Assembly (NCBI RefSeq): GCF_000526795.1
Contig: NZ_JAGT01000001.1
Span: forward strand, 3,268,501 to 3,332,500
DNA length: 64,000 nucleotides
From: Ruminococcus flavefaciens AE3010
Lineage (GTDB): Bacteria > Bacillota > Clostridia > Oscillospirales > Ruminococcaceae
Direction: 5' to 3'
A model generated the notes under the pieces. That model did not search any database, was not told the DNA's origin, and saw only the letters and a program-made list of their open reading frames with translations. Within the stretch, counting starts at the first letter, position 1; the number at the start of each line of letters is the position of its first letter. The position numbers and the translations under genes were made by a program. Of the stretch, positions 42,897 through 52,400 are shown piece by piece.

Positions 42897-43780
42897 AAGC
42901 ATTCGTTACAGGTGTGGGCGGACAGCTCGGCTACGATGTTGTCAATGAACTGAAGAAACGCGGATATACTGCGATAGGAAGCGATATTCTTGATGAGACT
43001 GCCGCTGATTGCGAGTATATCAAGCTGGATATAACCGATGCAAACGCAGTTGAAAAGACTATCTCGGAGGTAAAGCCCGATGTGGTTATCCACTGTGCAG
43101 CTTGGACTGCTGTTGATGCTGCCGAGGACGAGGAGAATCAGACCAAGGTAAAGGCTATCAATGTTGACGGAACTCAGAATATCGCAAGCGTCTGCAAAAA
43201 GCTTGACTGCAAGATGATATATATTTCCACTGACTATATTTTCAACGGTCAGGGAACTGAGCCTTGGCAGCCTGACTGCAAGGACTATGCTCCCCAGAAT
43301 GTTTACGGACAGTCAAAGCTTGACGGCGAGCTTGCAGTATCCAATACTCTCGACAAGTACTTCATTGTACGTATCGCATGGGTATTCGGAGTGAACGGCA
43401 AGAACTTCATAAAGACTATGATAAATGTAGGCAAGACTCACGACGAGGTTCGCGTAGTTTCGGACCAGATAGGAACTCCGACTTATACGTTCGACCTTGC
43501 AAGACTTCTTGTTGATATGGCGGAGACTGAGAAGTACGGCTACTATCATGCTACAAATGAGGGCGGCTATATCTCATGGTACGACTTTACAGTTGAGATA
43601 TACAAGCAGGCAGGAATGTCTACAAAGGTAACACCTGTCACAACTGCCGAGTACGGACTTTCCAAGGCTGCAAGACCTTTCAACAGCAGACTTGATAAGT
43701 CAAAGCTCGTCCAAAACGGTTTCAAGCCGCTTCCTACATGGCAGGACGCATTATCAAGATATTTAAAGGAGATTCAGTAA
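42893..43780 (+). CDS. rfbD: dTDP-4-dehydrorhamnose reductase
   Basis: A 295-residue reductase, the last step of dTDP-L-rhamnose synthesis. GVGGQLGYDVVNELK is the Rossmann motif, ISTDYIFNGQG and VYGQSKLDGE contain the catalytic residues. Overlaps wzx by four bases. Confidence 0.95.
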   Translation: MKAFVTGVGGQLGYDVVNELKKRGYTAIGSDILDETAADCEYIKLDITDANAVEKTISEVKPDVVIHCAAWTAVDAAEDEENQTKVKAINVDGTQNIASVCKKLDCKMIYISTDYIFNGQGTEPWQPDCKDYAPQNVYGQSKLDGELAVSNTLDKYFIVRIAWVFGVNGKNFIKTMINVGKTHDEVRVVSDQIGTPTYTFDLARLLVDMAETEKYGYYHATNEGGYISWYDFTVEIYKQAGMSTKVTPVTTAEYGLSKAARPFNSRLDKSKLVQNGFKPLPTWQDALSRYLKEIQ

Positions 43781-43781
43781 T

Positions 43782-44390
43782 ATGGGACAGATAACAGTAG
43801 AGAAAAATGTCGGCGGCATCGAGGGACTTTGCGTAATTACTCCCGCAGTTCACGGTGATAACCGCGGCTATTTCATGGAGACATACAGCCAGCGCGACAT
43901 GGAAGAAGCAGGCATAAATATCGTATTCGTACAGGACAACCAGTCCTGCTCGACAAAGGGAGTTCTTCGCGGACTTCATTTCCAGAAGCAGTTCCCGCAG
44001 ACAAAGCTTGTTCGTGCTATCAAGGGAAGAGTATTCGACGTAGCAGTTGACCTCAGAAGCGGAAGTGCTACTTACGGAAAGTGGTACGGTGTAGAGCTCA
44101 CAGAGGAGAACAAGAAGCAGTTCCTTATCCCTAAGGGCTTTGCACATGGTTTCCTTGTGCTTACTGATGTGGCAGAGTTCTGCTACAAGTGTGACGACTT
44201 CTATCATGCAAATGATGAAGGCGGTCTTGCGTGGAACGATCCTGCTATCGGTATAAAGTGGCCTGAGCTTGTTGGTGAGTACAAGGGCTCTGCCGACAGC
44301 GAGGGATATACACTTGAAGATGGTACCCCCCTCAATCTTTCTGATAAGGATAAGAAGTGGGAGACACTGGAAAACACTTTTAAATTCTGA
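43782..44390 (+). CDS. rfbC: dTDP-4-dehydrorhamnose 3,5-epimerase
   Basis: A 202-residue epimerase, the third step of rhamnose synthesis. Conserved stretches are DNRGYFMETYSQRD, QDNQSCSTKGVLRGLHFQ with the catalytic His, and IPKGFAHGFLVL. Starts one base after the rfbD stop codon. Confidence 0.95.
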   Translation: MGQITVEKNVGGIEGLCVITPAVHGDNRGYFMETYSQRDMEEAGINIVFVQDNQSCSTKGVLRGLHFQKQFPQTKLVRAIKGRVFDVAVDLRSGSATYGKWYGVELTEENKKQFLIPKGFAHGFLVLTDVAEFCYKCDDFYHANDEGGLAWNDPAIGIKWPELVGEYKGSADSEGYTLEDGTPLNLSDKDKKWETLENTFKF

Positions 44391-44397
44391 TTTATCA

Positions 44398-44417
44398 CAG
44401 CCTCTTTTCAGAGGCTG
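44398..44417 (+). terminator. Weak terminator or attenuator between rfbC and galE
   Basis: CAGCCTCT-TTTC-AGAGGCTG stem-loop. The tail (TATTTATAATAA) is not a real T run, so partial read-through into galE is likely. Confidence 0.5.
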
Positions 44418-44452
44418 TATTTATAATAATACTATTAACAGGAGATGTTTAA

Positions 44453-45469
44453 ATGGCAGCAATTTTACTCGCAGGCGGAGCAGGCTACATCGGCTCCCAC
44501 ACAGCAGTTGAGCTTTTAAATGCAGGCTATGATGTAGTAGTTGCGGACAACTACTCAAACAGCAGCCCTGAGTCTATTAAGCGCGTTGAGAAGATAACAG
44601 GCAAGTCCGTTAAGCTTTATGAGCTTGACATCAAGGATAATGCAAAGCTTGCAGAGGTCTTCAAGGAGAACAGGATCGATGCGGTCATTCACTTCGCAGG
44701 ACTCAAAGCTGTCGGCGAATCCGTACAGAAGCCTGTAATGTACTACCGCAACAACATTGACACAACACTGGCTCTGCTCGAGACAATGGAGCAGTTCGGC
44801 GTTAAGAACATCATTTTCAGTTCCTCGGCAACTGTATACGGAGAAGCTAATCCTGTTCCGTATTTTGAGACGATGCCCCGTGGAGCCTGCACAAATCCAT
44901 ACGGCTGGACCAAGTCCATGATGGAGCAGATATTTGAGGACGCAGCAAAGGCTGATAAGGAGCTCTCTGTAATACTTCTCCGTTACTTCAATCCTATCGG
45001 AGCTCATGAAAGCGGAATGATAGGCGAGGACCCTCAGGGTATCCCAAACAATCTTATGCCTTATGTATCACAGGTGGCAGTTGGCAAGCGCGAGTGCCTG
45101 ACTATTTTTGGCAACGACTATCCGACTGCTGACGGTACCTGCACCCGTGACTACATTCACGTTGTAGACCTTGCCAAGGGACACGTAAAGGCTATTGACT
45201 ATATCCTTGCTAACAATTGCGTTGAGATATTCAATCTCGGTACAGGAACACCCTACAGCGTAACAGAGATCGTTGACACCTTTGAGAAGGTAAACGGCAT
45301 AAAGGTAAACCATGTTTACGGACCAAGACGTGCAGGTGACCTTGCAGAGTGCTATGCAAACGCTGATAAGGCTCTGAAAGTCCTCGGCTGGAAGACTGAG
45401 AAGACACTTGAGGACATGTGCCGCGACTCATGGAACTGGCAGAAGAACAATCCTGACGGATATAAATAA
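44453..45469 (+). CDS. galE: UDP-glucose 4-epimerase
   Basis: A 338-residue enzyme. AGGAGYIGSHTAVELL is the NAD loop, SSATVYGEANPVPY and NPYGWTKSMME contain the active-site Ser and Tyr-Lys. It interconverts UDP-glucose and UDP-galactose and gives galactose units to the glycan. It is the last gene of the operon, before a strong terminator. Confidence 0.96.
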   Translation: MAAILLAGGAGYIGSHTAVELLNAGYDVVVADNYSNSSPESIKRVEKITGKSVKLYELDIKDNAKLAEVFKENRIDAVIHFAGLKAVGESVQKPVMYYRNNIDTTLALLETMEQFGVKNIIFSSSATVYGEANPVPYFETMPRGACTNPYGWTKSMMEQIFEDAAKADKELSVILLRYFNPIGAHESGMIGEDPQGIPNNLMPYVSQVAVGKRECLTIFGNDYPTADGTCTRDYIHVVDLAKGHVKAIDYILANNCVEIFNLGTGTPYSVTEIVDTFEKVNGIKVNHVYGPRRAGDLAECYANADKALKVLGWKTEKTLEDMCRDSWNWQKNNPDGYK

Positions 45470-45508
45470 TAATGCCATTCGGCTATGATGGCAGCTCATA
45501 TAAGCATT

Positions 45509-45541
45509 AAGCGCAGCTCACTGAGCTGCGCTTGCTTTTTT
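45509..45541 (+). terminator. Terminator of the glycan operon
   Basis: A long stem (AAGCGCAGCT with AGCTGCGCTT) followed by TGCTTTTTT. Confidence 0.9.
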
Positions 45542-45571
45542 GGATTCGTTTTATACATAAACAGCTTCTCG

Positions 45572-46345
45572 TCAGTCTTTCCTTTCGAGTATAAGCTTGA
45601 TATGAGTATGGTCTTTGAGCTCAAAGCCGAAATCCTTTCGTATCTGCCATGAAGTATAGGGAAGTGTGAACACGTCCTTGTACACAGGTATGTAGGAATC
45701 GGGGATTCTTTTTATGAGTTCCTCGGTGAAAAAAGGGAAGTAGTTTTCGTGCACTTCTCTGTCCCAGTTCTGTGTGTATTTATATTTCAGCAGGAAATGT
45801 ACAAGCTGACGCTGAGTTTCGACCCTGCCCCAGACCTGCTCAAAGCTCTCCAGCCATTCTGCGCAGCTGCTGTTTCTTATGACTCGGAGCTGTTCCTGTC
45901 TTACAGGGATATCATCTGCCTGAGCATATGACATATCACGTATAGTGACATACTTGAAACCGCTGCCGAAAACTCTGTCCCAGAATATGTCTATGTCCTT
46001 TTCGTCACAGTAGGAGTAGACCTCATGTATGGTGCTTGAAATGTTGATAAGGCTGTCCTCAAAGGGGATATCTATCCTGTCCCAGTCGTCGTAGAATTTT
46101 GAGTCGGGAACATTTTGGCGTGCGGCTTCTATCATCTCGCGGCTTATGTCATAGCCTGCATACTCGTAATCAGGGAACATGGGCTTCATAGCTTTGATGA
46201 GCTCGCCGTTTGCGCAGCCGAAATCAAGGACATACTTAAAGGGCTCAAAGACCTTGTCCATGAAGAACATCTTATCCAGTATCGAGCGCTGCATTCTTGT
46301 CAGGTAAATATTCAGGTCGGAAATTCTGTTCATATCTGTATCCAT
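45572..46345 (-). CDS. Class I SAM-dependent methyltransferase
   Basis: A 257-residue protein with the SAM motif VLDFGCANGELI (about residues 38-49) and the acidic residue of GYDIS about 20 residues on. The C-terminal half (FFTEELIKRIPDSYIPVY) is not family-specific, so the substrate is open. The ATG at 46345 follows GGAGG. A longer TTG start upstream overlaps that site and is rejected. Confidence 0.82.
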   Translation of the reverse strand: MDTDMNRISDLNIYLTRMQRSILDKMFFMDKVFEPFKYVLDFGCANGELIKAMKPMFPDYEYAGYDISREMIEAARQNVPDSKFYDDWDRIDIPFEDSLINISSTIHEVYSYCDEKDIDIFWDRVFGSGFKYVTIRDMSYAQADDIPVRQEQLRVIRNSSCAEWLESFEQVWGRVETQRQLVHFLLKYKYTQNWDREVHENYFPFFTEELIKRIPDSYIPVYKDVFTLPYTSWQIRKDFGFELKDHTHIKLILERKD

Positions 46346-46566
46346 GCTGTTATCCTCCGTTCGCAAATTGAGATCAAAGTATCAGGTCTGCATTTTTATT
46401 CCATATCAATTATAGCATTTTTCAGCAGGCTTGTAAATGTTTTTTCGCTCATGTGAACGCTCCCTGTGAAGCACAGTATATAAATTCACAATTTTTTTAT
46501 AGAAATCTGTTTTATAGTGTGATATAATAAACATATATTTGATCTGTAATAATTGGAGGATGATGT

Positions 46567-48801
46567 ATGATATCAAGTAAGATAACAGCCGTATTGGCAG
46601 CTTTTTCAATGATATGCAGCACAGTGCCTGCATTTGACACAGCTGCGGCAGAAGCAGTGACCACAACTACTGCGGCGGCTGCACAGACTGCGTCCACGAC
46701 AAAGACAGCAGCTGTTACAACTACAGCAGCAACAACTGCTAAGACTACAATAGCAGCAACTACAGCCAAAACCACCGCTGCGACTGCCACAACAAAGGTA
46801 TCGGGTACAGCCTCCGACAGTCAGGAGCACCTTGTGTACGACGCAGAAACAGGAGTCCTCACTCTCCACGGCGAGTTTACCAGTGCGGAGGTAAGAGGCT
46901 TCAAATATGTCTCAAAGGTGGTCAGCATTGTTGCGGCTGAGGACGCGGTATTCCCCGAAAACTGCAACAACATGTTCTATTTCTGCAAGAAGTGTAAGAA
47001 AATGGACTTCTCAAAGGCTGATACTTCAAACTTAAAGGTGGTACAGTCAATGTTCTCGGGCTGTGAGTCCCTTACAGAGCTTGACTTGGGTAATTTTGAT
47101 ACAAGCAATGTTACGAATATGTCCTATATGTTCAGCGGCTGTTCTTCTATTGAAACCCTGGATATATCAGGCTTTGACACAAGCAGTGTGGAGACCATGA
47201 AGGCTATGTTCCTGAAATGCTCGTCCCTTAAAACCGTAAAGTTCGGCAGTATAGACACCAAGAGCCTGAAAAGCATTGACGCTATGTTTTCTCAGTGCGG
47301 TGCTCTCGAGACTCTTGACCTCAGCGGTCTTGATCTTTCAAATGCTGCCTACAAGGGATATGCTTTTGAGGACTGCTACAGTATCAGCTCCATAAAGCTG
47401 GGAGAAAGATCGGGAGACATAACAGCAGCCATGGGACTTTTGAATTTCGGCTGGGTAAACGAAAAAGCTCCCGATGTAAAGGTCAGCGGCGACGGAGAAT
47501 TTGCCGTTATCAAAAACACAGGCGTAAATACCTATACCTATAACAAAACTCCCGAGGATAAGCTGTGCTATACCTTTGATACTACTTCAAGAACTCTTAC
47601 TCTCCGCGGAAAGGTGGACAGAGAACAGATAAGCGGACTTATTTTCAAAAAATCCATACTCTATGTCAATGCGGAGGAGGGGACTGTGCTTCCCGATGAC
47701 TGCAGCGAGCTGTTCAAGCTCTATAAAGCCTGCCTGTCCATAGACCTGTCCAAGGCCACGGGCGCTCCCACAAATATGAGTGCCATGTTCAAGGGCTGTG
47801 AGCTGGTAAGTACTATCAAAATGGATAATATCGACACCTCAAAGGCAACGGATATGAGCAGCATGTTTGAATACTGCACAAAGCTTGACGCTTCATGCGT
47901 TGAGAAGCTAAATACCTCAAGCGTTACCAATATGTCTCATATGCTGGACGGCTGCTGGAGCTTCTTTGACCTTGACCTGAGAAATTTCGATACCTCAAAT
48001 GTTACCGACATGAGCTACATGCTGGCAAGAAGCTCCGCTATCACCTCTGTTGACCTTAGCAGCTTTGATACCTCAAAGGTAGAGGATATGAGCTCTATGT
48101 TCTATAACGACCATGAGATAACAAGCCTCTGTCTCGGTAACTTTGATACTTCAAAGGTAAAGAGCATGAACGCAATGTTCTGCACCTGCAAGAGGCTTGC
48201 AAACCTTGATATCAGCAGCTTCGACACTTCAAACGTTACCGATATGTATTCTATGTTCTGCAACTGTGAGAATCTGAAAACCATCGACCTTTCTCATTTC
48301 AATACCTCAAAGGTGGAGAGCATGGGAGCTATGTTCAGTGCCTGTACTTCGGCGGAGATCATTGACATCAGCAGCTTCGATAACTCTGCTTCAAAGGGAA
48401 ACAGCTATATGTTAGCAAGATGCGATAGTCTCAAAACTCTGACTCTCGGTGAAAAGTTCAGCGGTATAACTGCGGATATGAGACTGCGAAACGGCGGCTG
48501 GGCAAACAAAAAGGCTCCCGATGTGACTGTCAGCGGAAGCGGTGAATTCGCAGTTATCGCCAACAGCGGCAAGAACACATATATCTTCACAGGCAAGGCA
48601 GCTGCCGCAGCAGTTGGTGACAGCAACGGCGACGGAGCTGTGAATACTGCCGACCTTGTTACTCTCAGCAGCTTTATCCTCGGCAAAAAGAGCACTTCCG
48701 TCATAAGCAGGGAAACTTCTGATATGAACGGAGACGGCGCTGTGGACATCTTTGATGTGGTAGAGCTCAGAAAGCTCCTCATCAAGGGCGATAAGAACTG
48801 A
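46567..48801 (+). CDS. BspA-type (DUF285) repeat surface protein with dockerin
   Basis: A 744-residue secreted protein. A signal peptide is followed by an Ala/Thr-rich linker (residues about 30-75). Two blocks of the 25-residue DUF285/BspA repeat follow, with the pattern FDTSNVTNMSYMFSGCSSIE, first at residues about 135-260 and again at about 390-620. Each block is closed by a similar beta-rich segment (RNGGWANKKAPDVTVSGSG). A type I dockerin ends the protein (GDSNGDGAVNTADLVTLSSF, DMNGDGAVDIFDVVELRKL). BspA repeats are usually adhesive. The dockerin would hang it on a cohesin scaffold. GGAGG lies before the ATG. Confidence 0.88.
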   Translation: MISSKITAVLAAFSMICSTVPAFDTAAAEAVTTTTAAAAQTASTTKTAAVTTTAATTAKTTIAATTAKTTAATATTKVSGTASDSQEHLVYDAETGVLTLHGEFTSAEVRGFKYVSKVVSIVAAEDAVFPENCNNMFYFCKKCKKMDFSKADTSNLKVVQSMFSGCESLTELDLGNFDTSNVTNMSYMFSGCSSIETLDISGFDTSSVETMKAMFLKCSSLKTVKFGSIDTKSLKSIDAMFSQCGALETLDLSGLDLSNAAYKGYAFEDCYSISSIKLGERSGDITAAMGLLNFGWVNEKAPDVKVSGDGEFAVIKNTGVNTYTYNKTPEDKLCYTFDTTSRTLTLRGKVDREQISGLIFKKSILYVNAEEGTVLPDDCSELFKLYKACLSIDLSKATGAPTNMSAMFKGCELVSTIKMDNIDTSKATDMSSMFEYCTKLDASCVEKLNTSSVTNMSHMLDGCWSFFDLDLRNFDTSNVTDMSYMLARSSAITSVDLSSFDTSKVEDMSSMFYNDHEITSLCLGNFDTSKVKSMNAMFCTCKRLANLDISSFDTSNVTDMYSMFCNCENLKTIDLSHFNTSKVESMGAMFSACTSAEIIDISSFDNSASKGNSYMLARCDSLKTLTLGEKFSGITADMRLRNGGWANKKAPDVTVSGSGEFAVIANSGKNTYIFTGKAAAAAVGDSNGDGAVNTADLVTLSSFILGKKSTSVISRETSDMNGDGAVDIFDVVELRKLLIKGDKN

Positions 48802-48818
48802 ATCATAAGCTGAAAAAA

Positions 48819-48848
48819 GCGGCTCATCATGGTGAGCCGCAGCTTTTT
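48819..48848 (+). terminator. Terminator after the BspA-type gene
   Basis: GCGGCTCA-TCATGG-TGAGCCGC stem extended by AGCT and a run of seven T residues. The minus-strand sortase gene ends inside it. Confidence 0.88.
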
Positions 48849-49357
48849 TATTGCTTCTGGTATGTTCCGACAACGACCTGTCTCTGCTTGCCGTCATCGG
48901 TACAGGATATGACAGTTAATCTGTCATCGCCGAAATCGTTCAGTACCCATACTTCGTCGGATTCGACTATCCTGTATTCTGTAACAACGTATTTGTATCT
49001 GGTATGATCCTTGTCGTTATCGACGAGATACATCTCATCACCTGTTTTTATCTTGTCGAGGTCGTTGAATATCTCGGCATATATGGTGCTGTTGTGACCT
49101 GCAATACAGTAATTGCCCTTGCCGGGTGCACCCGTGTTTTCAAAGTGGCCTGCGGATACCTGCAGGGACTTCTGGTCCGTTCCCTCAAGGACAGGGACCT
49201 TTATATCAAGGCAGGGGATCTCAAAATTGATGTTCTCTTTCAGTAATTTGCGGAGATAAAGCTCTCTGCTCACTTTTCGGTATCCGAACAGCAGTAATAT
49301 GCCAATTCCGCATACTATCATTATTATACCGATAATTCTCAGGATCTTTCTTTTCAT
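48848..49357 (-). CDS. Sortase, probably class D-like
   Basis: A 169-residue transpeptidase with one N-terminal membrane helix (residues 5-27). The catalytic His is in CIAGHNS, the Cys in LTVISCTDDGK and the Arg in KQRQVVVGT, completing the triad. It cleaves LPXTG-type signals and joins the protein to cell-wall peptide. The upstream gene encodes a protein with a C-terminal MPKTG signal, its likely substrate, so this is a dedicated enzyme-substrate pair in one operon. Confidence 0.88.
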   Translation of the reverse strand: MKRKILRIIGIIMIVCGIGILLLFGYRKVSRELYLRKLLKENINFEIPCLDIKVPVLEGTDQKSLQVSAGHFENTGAPGKGNYCIAGHNSTIYAEIFNDLDKIKTGDEMYLVDNDKDHTRYKYVVTEYRIVESDEVWVLNDFGDDRLTVISCTDDGKQRQVVVGTYQKQ

Positions 49358-49374
49358 ACCATCGTTCCTAAACG

Positions 49375-49399
49375 TGAGCGCCGCAGAAAGCGGCGCTCA
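49375..49399 (-). terminator. Intercistronic GC-rich hairpin between the LPXTG and sortase genes
   Basis: TGAGCGCCGC-AGAAA-GCGGCGCTCA, a 10-bp stem with no T run on the minus strand. It probably shields the large mRNA's 3' end or reduces sortase expression rather than ending transcription. Confidence 0.5.
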
Positions 49400-49409
49400 T
49401 TGTTGTTAA

Positions 49410-52400
49410 TTATTCATTTTCTTTTTTGTTTCTGATAACCAGTGCCGCACCTGCAGCTGTCATAAGAGCAGCGAGACCTGCTAACATGCTGAATGATACA
49501 GGATAACCTGTCTTAGGCATTGAAGAGTCTCCGTTTGTGCTGCTTGATGTTGTAGTTGTTGAAGCGGGTGATGCAGGAGTTGTTGAAGCTGATGTTGAAG
49601 CAGATGTTGTAGTAGTGGTTGTAGTTGTAGTAGTTGTGGTAGTGGTTGTAGTAGTTGTTGTAACTATAGGACCGTTGCCGCTGAGATCGTAATCAAAGCC
49701 GCTGAAATCCTTTACTGTGCCCTTTGCAACGAGCTTGAAGCCGTCCTTTACAGTAATTACTGTATCGGGAGCGATAAGCACGTCAACATAATCGGGGATA
49801 GTGATGTCTGCTGCAACTGTGATATTGCCGAAGAGTGAAAGCTCGGTCTTTTCGCCTGCCTTTACTGCGTCCTCAACTGCAACTCTCATGTCTGCATAGG
49901 TCTTGCCGTTGCTGAGCATTGCTGTTGCCTGAGCGTTGATGTTGATGCTGTTAACTACACTGCCGCAGATATCGCATACCTTTATAGCCAGACCTGTCTG
50001 ACCGCCCTTAGGAGCGTCAACAAGTACGAATCCGCCTGTAGAGCTGCACTCATGCTCCTCAACGCTGACTACCTTCTGCTCTTCCTTTGTGCCGTCGGAA
50101 TACTCAACGTGGATAATAGCGCTTCTGCCTGCTTCCTTGGAAGTAAGTCTGAATACTGTCTCACCTGTTACAGTGATCTTGCCGTCTGCGTCAGGCTCAA
50201 CGCCGTCCATTTCAACAAGCTCGAATGCCTTGCTGTCTGCCTTTGCAGCCTCGGCTGTCTCGGAAGGAGCAGGCTGTCTTCTTGAACCGTCGATCTCCTC
50301 AACATAGACTGTTGCTGTTACCTCAGGTGATGGTGATACTGTGAATAATGTATCACACGGAATGTATAATGCATGGCCGCTGTGGCGTCCAAGTACGTTG
50401 TCAAGGTATTCACCGTAGTTTGTGTAATATGTGCCTGCGTGATGGCTTCCTCCATTAAGGAGCTGCTGGTAAGGTGTTATGATAAAGTTGTTTCTGTAGT
50501 AGGTATATGTTGCGCGGGGATCTGTCTTGTCCTTGAAGAATGCCTGACGGAGAGTTGTGTATGCTGAATTTGTGGCTAAAACGTGCAGACCGCCTGTTGA
50601 TGCTGTACCGTTCTCAATGATCTTTATTTCGTAGGGAACTGTCATTTCAGAGCCTGCGAAGTTTACTGATACGCATTTAAGGATATGCTCTACAGGGAGT
50701 TCGCCGAGAGCAGCTTCATAAATACTGTTGAACCAGTAATAGCCGATGAGGTCGGGGTTTCTTGAAGAGGCTAAAAGAGTATTGTATGTGTGTGCGTTTC
50801 TGCCCTCTCTTCCGATGTACTGCTCGTATACAGACTTCCAGAGATCCTTTACATTCAGCTCGATAACAGCTGATTCGCCGGGAGCAAGCTCCTCAACGCT
50901 TATGCTTGTTACGTCGTCCTTGCTGAAAATGTCCATATGCTTGTCAGCTATAGGCTTGAACTCGCCGTTTCTGTATGAACGGTAAAGTGTAGCGTCTGAG
51001 CCCTGCTCGATCCTTGTGATAATGTTTTCAAGGTCGTAAATAGGCTTGTCTGAAACGTTTTCAAGCTTGATCTTTATTGGATACATCTCGTTGTAGTATG
51101 AATATCTCGGGAGCTCAACGATCATTTTCAGTGCTGATGCTGAATAAACGTGGAGAGTATCCTTTGACTTGAACTCATAATCGAACTGCTCGCCTCTGTT
51201 CTGACCGCTGAATACTGCTGTGAGGTCGTAGTCGCCCTCCTTGTCACCGCGGAGATACCAGTCGGCAGTCTTTACTTCCTTTGGCTTGAGGTCGCCGAAT
51301 TCCTGTGTCTCATCGCCCTTGCAGAGTGTAAGCCCCTCGGGGATATTAAGTGTAGCTGTACAGTCGGAAAGTGTCTGAGTGTCGTTATTTACGACGATGA
51401 GCTGTACATCATAGAATTCCTTGAGCCATTTGCACTTGCCGTAAATGATCATGTACATCTCTTCCTCAACTGTCTCGGTGCGTACAACATAAGCGCCAAG
51501 TCCGGGAACGTATGTAGGTGTGTTTGAGTTGATAACAACTCCTGCGTTGCCTGCAACATTGATAACTACATGATCACGTACAGGAGTGCCTCCTACATTG
51601 TAGGAAACTACCTTGTCGATAACAACGCCTGCTGCGTCGAAATCAGCCTCGATAGTGTACTTGAAGCTGTTGAAGTTGTCGTCGCCTGAGATATCGATGC
51701 CTGCGTCGATGACCTCCTGCTTTGTCATAGGAGTTACCTTGAGCTCACCGTCGATATTGAGACGGGTGGGCTTTGAGGTATCCAGATCAGCGGGCTTGTC
51801 GGAAACGTTCTCCCACTCGCAGATGAACCACTTGCTGTAGCCCTCGGGAAGGTCATTCCATGTGCCTGAGCTGTATGTGTGTATGCAGTTCTCATGACCG
51901 CCAAGGTTATTTGGCTCACCGCTGTTCCAGTTGGAGTATCTGATAGGTTCGCCGTTGAGCCAGCAGAATTCGCCGTTTTCATCGCGGGTACCGCCTATCC
52001 AGCATTCGCCTGCGTTAGCATCTTTGATAACGTTGTTTATCTGAGCCTGTTCCTCGGGTGAAGTGATCACAGCCAGATGTCCGTTTACGCTTCTGCAGTA
52101 AGCCTCAGCATCAGCCCATGACATGGTCTCCTTGATGACTTCGTACTTTCTGATGTCGGGAAGCGGACCGAGTGTAGTTGTAGTAGTTGTGGTGGTAGTT
52201 GCTGTGGTAGTAGTTGTAGTAGAAGTTGATGTAGTTGTGGTAGAAGTTGTTGATGTGGTTGTAGTAGTAGGAGCAGCAGTAGTTGTAGTAGTTACAGCTG
52301 AATCATCATCAACGATCTTGATATAGCCCTGCTTGATACCGTGAGTGAATACCCATGCTTCCATGAGCTGTCCTTCGGGAGTCTTGTCAGCATTTGTAAA

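Noticed and set aside
46512..46790. Minus-strand Ala/Val-rich ORF at the BspA-type gene start
   Set aside because: It is the complement of the Ala/Thr-rich linker of the real gene, and no ribosome-binding site was found.
52150..52300. Threonine-codon runs as a functional DNA microsatellite
   Set aside because: They are in frame and code for O-glycosylation-type linkers between domains of the surface protein, which explains them. Length polymorphism between strains is possible but not visible here.
52123..52326. Plus-strand Val-rich ORF opposite the T-rich linker
   Set aside because: Valine runs arise from reading threonine codon repeats on the other strand.
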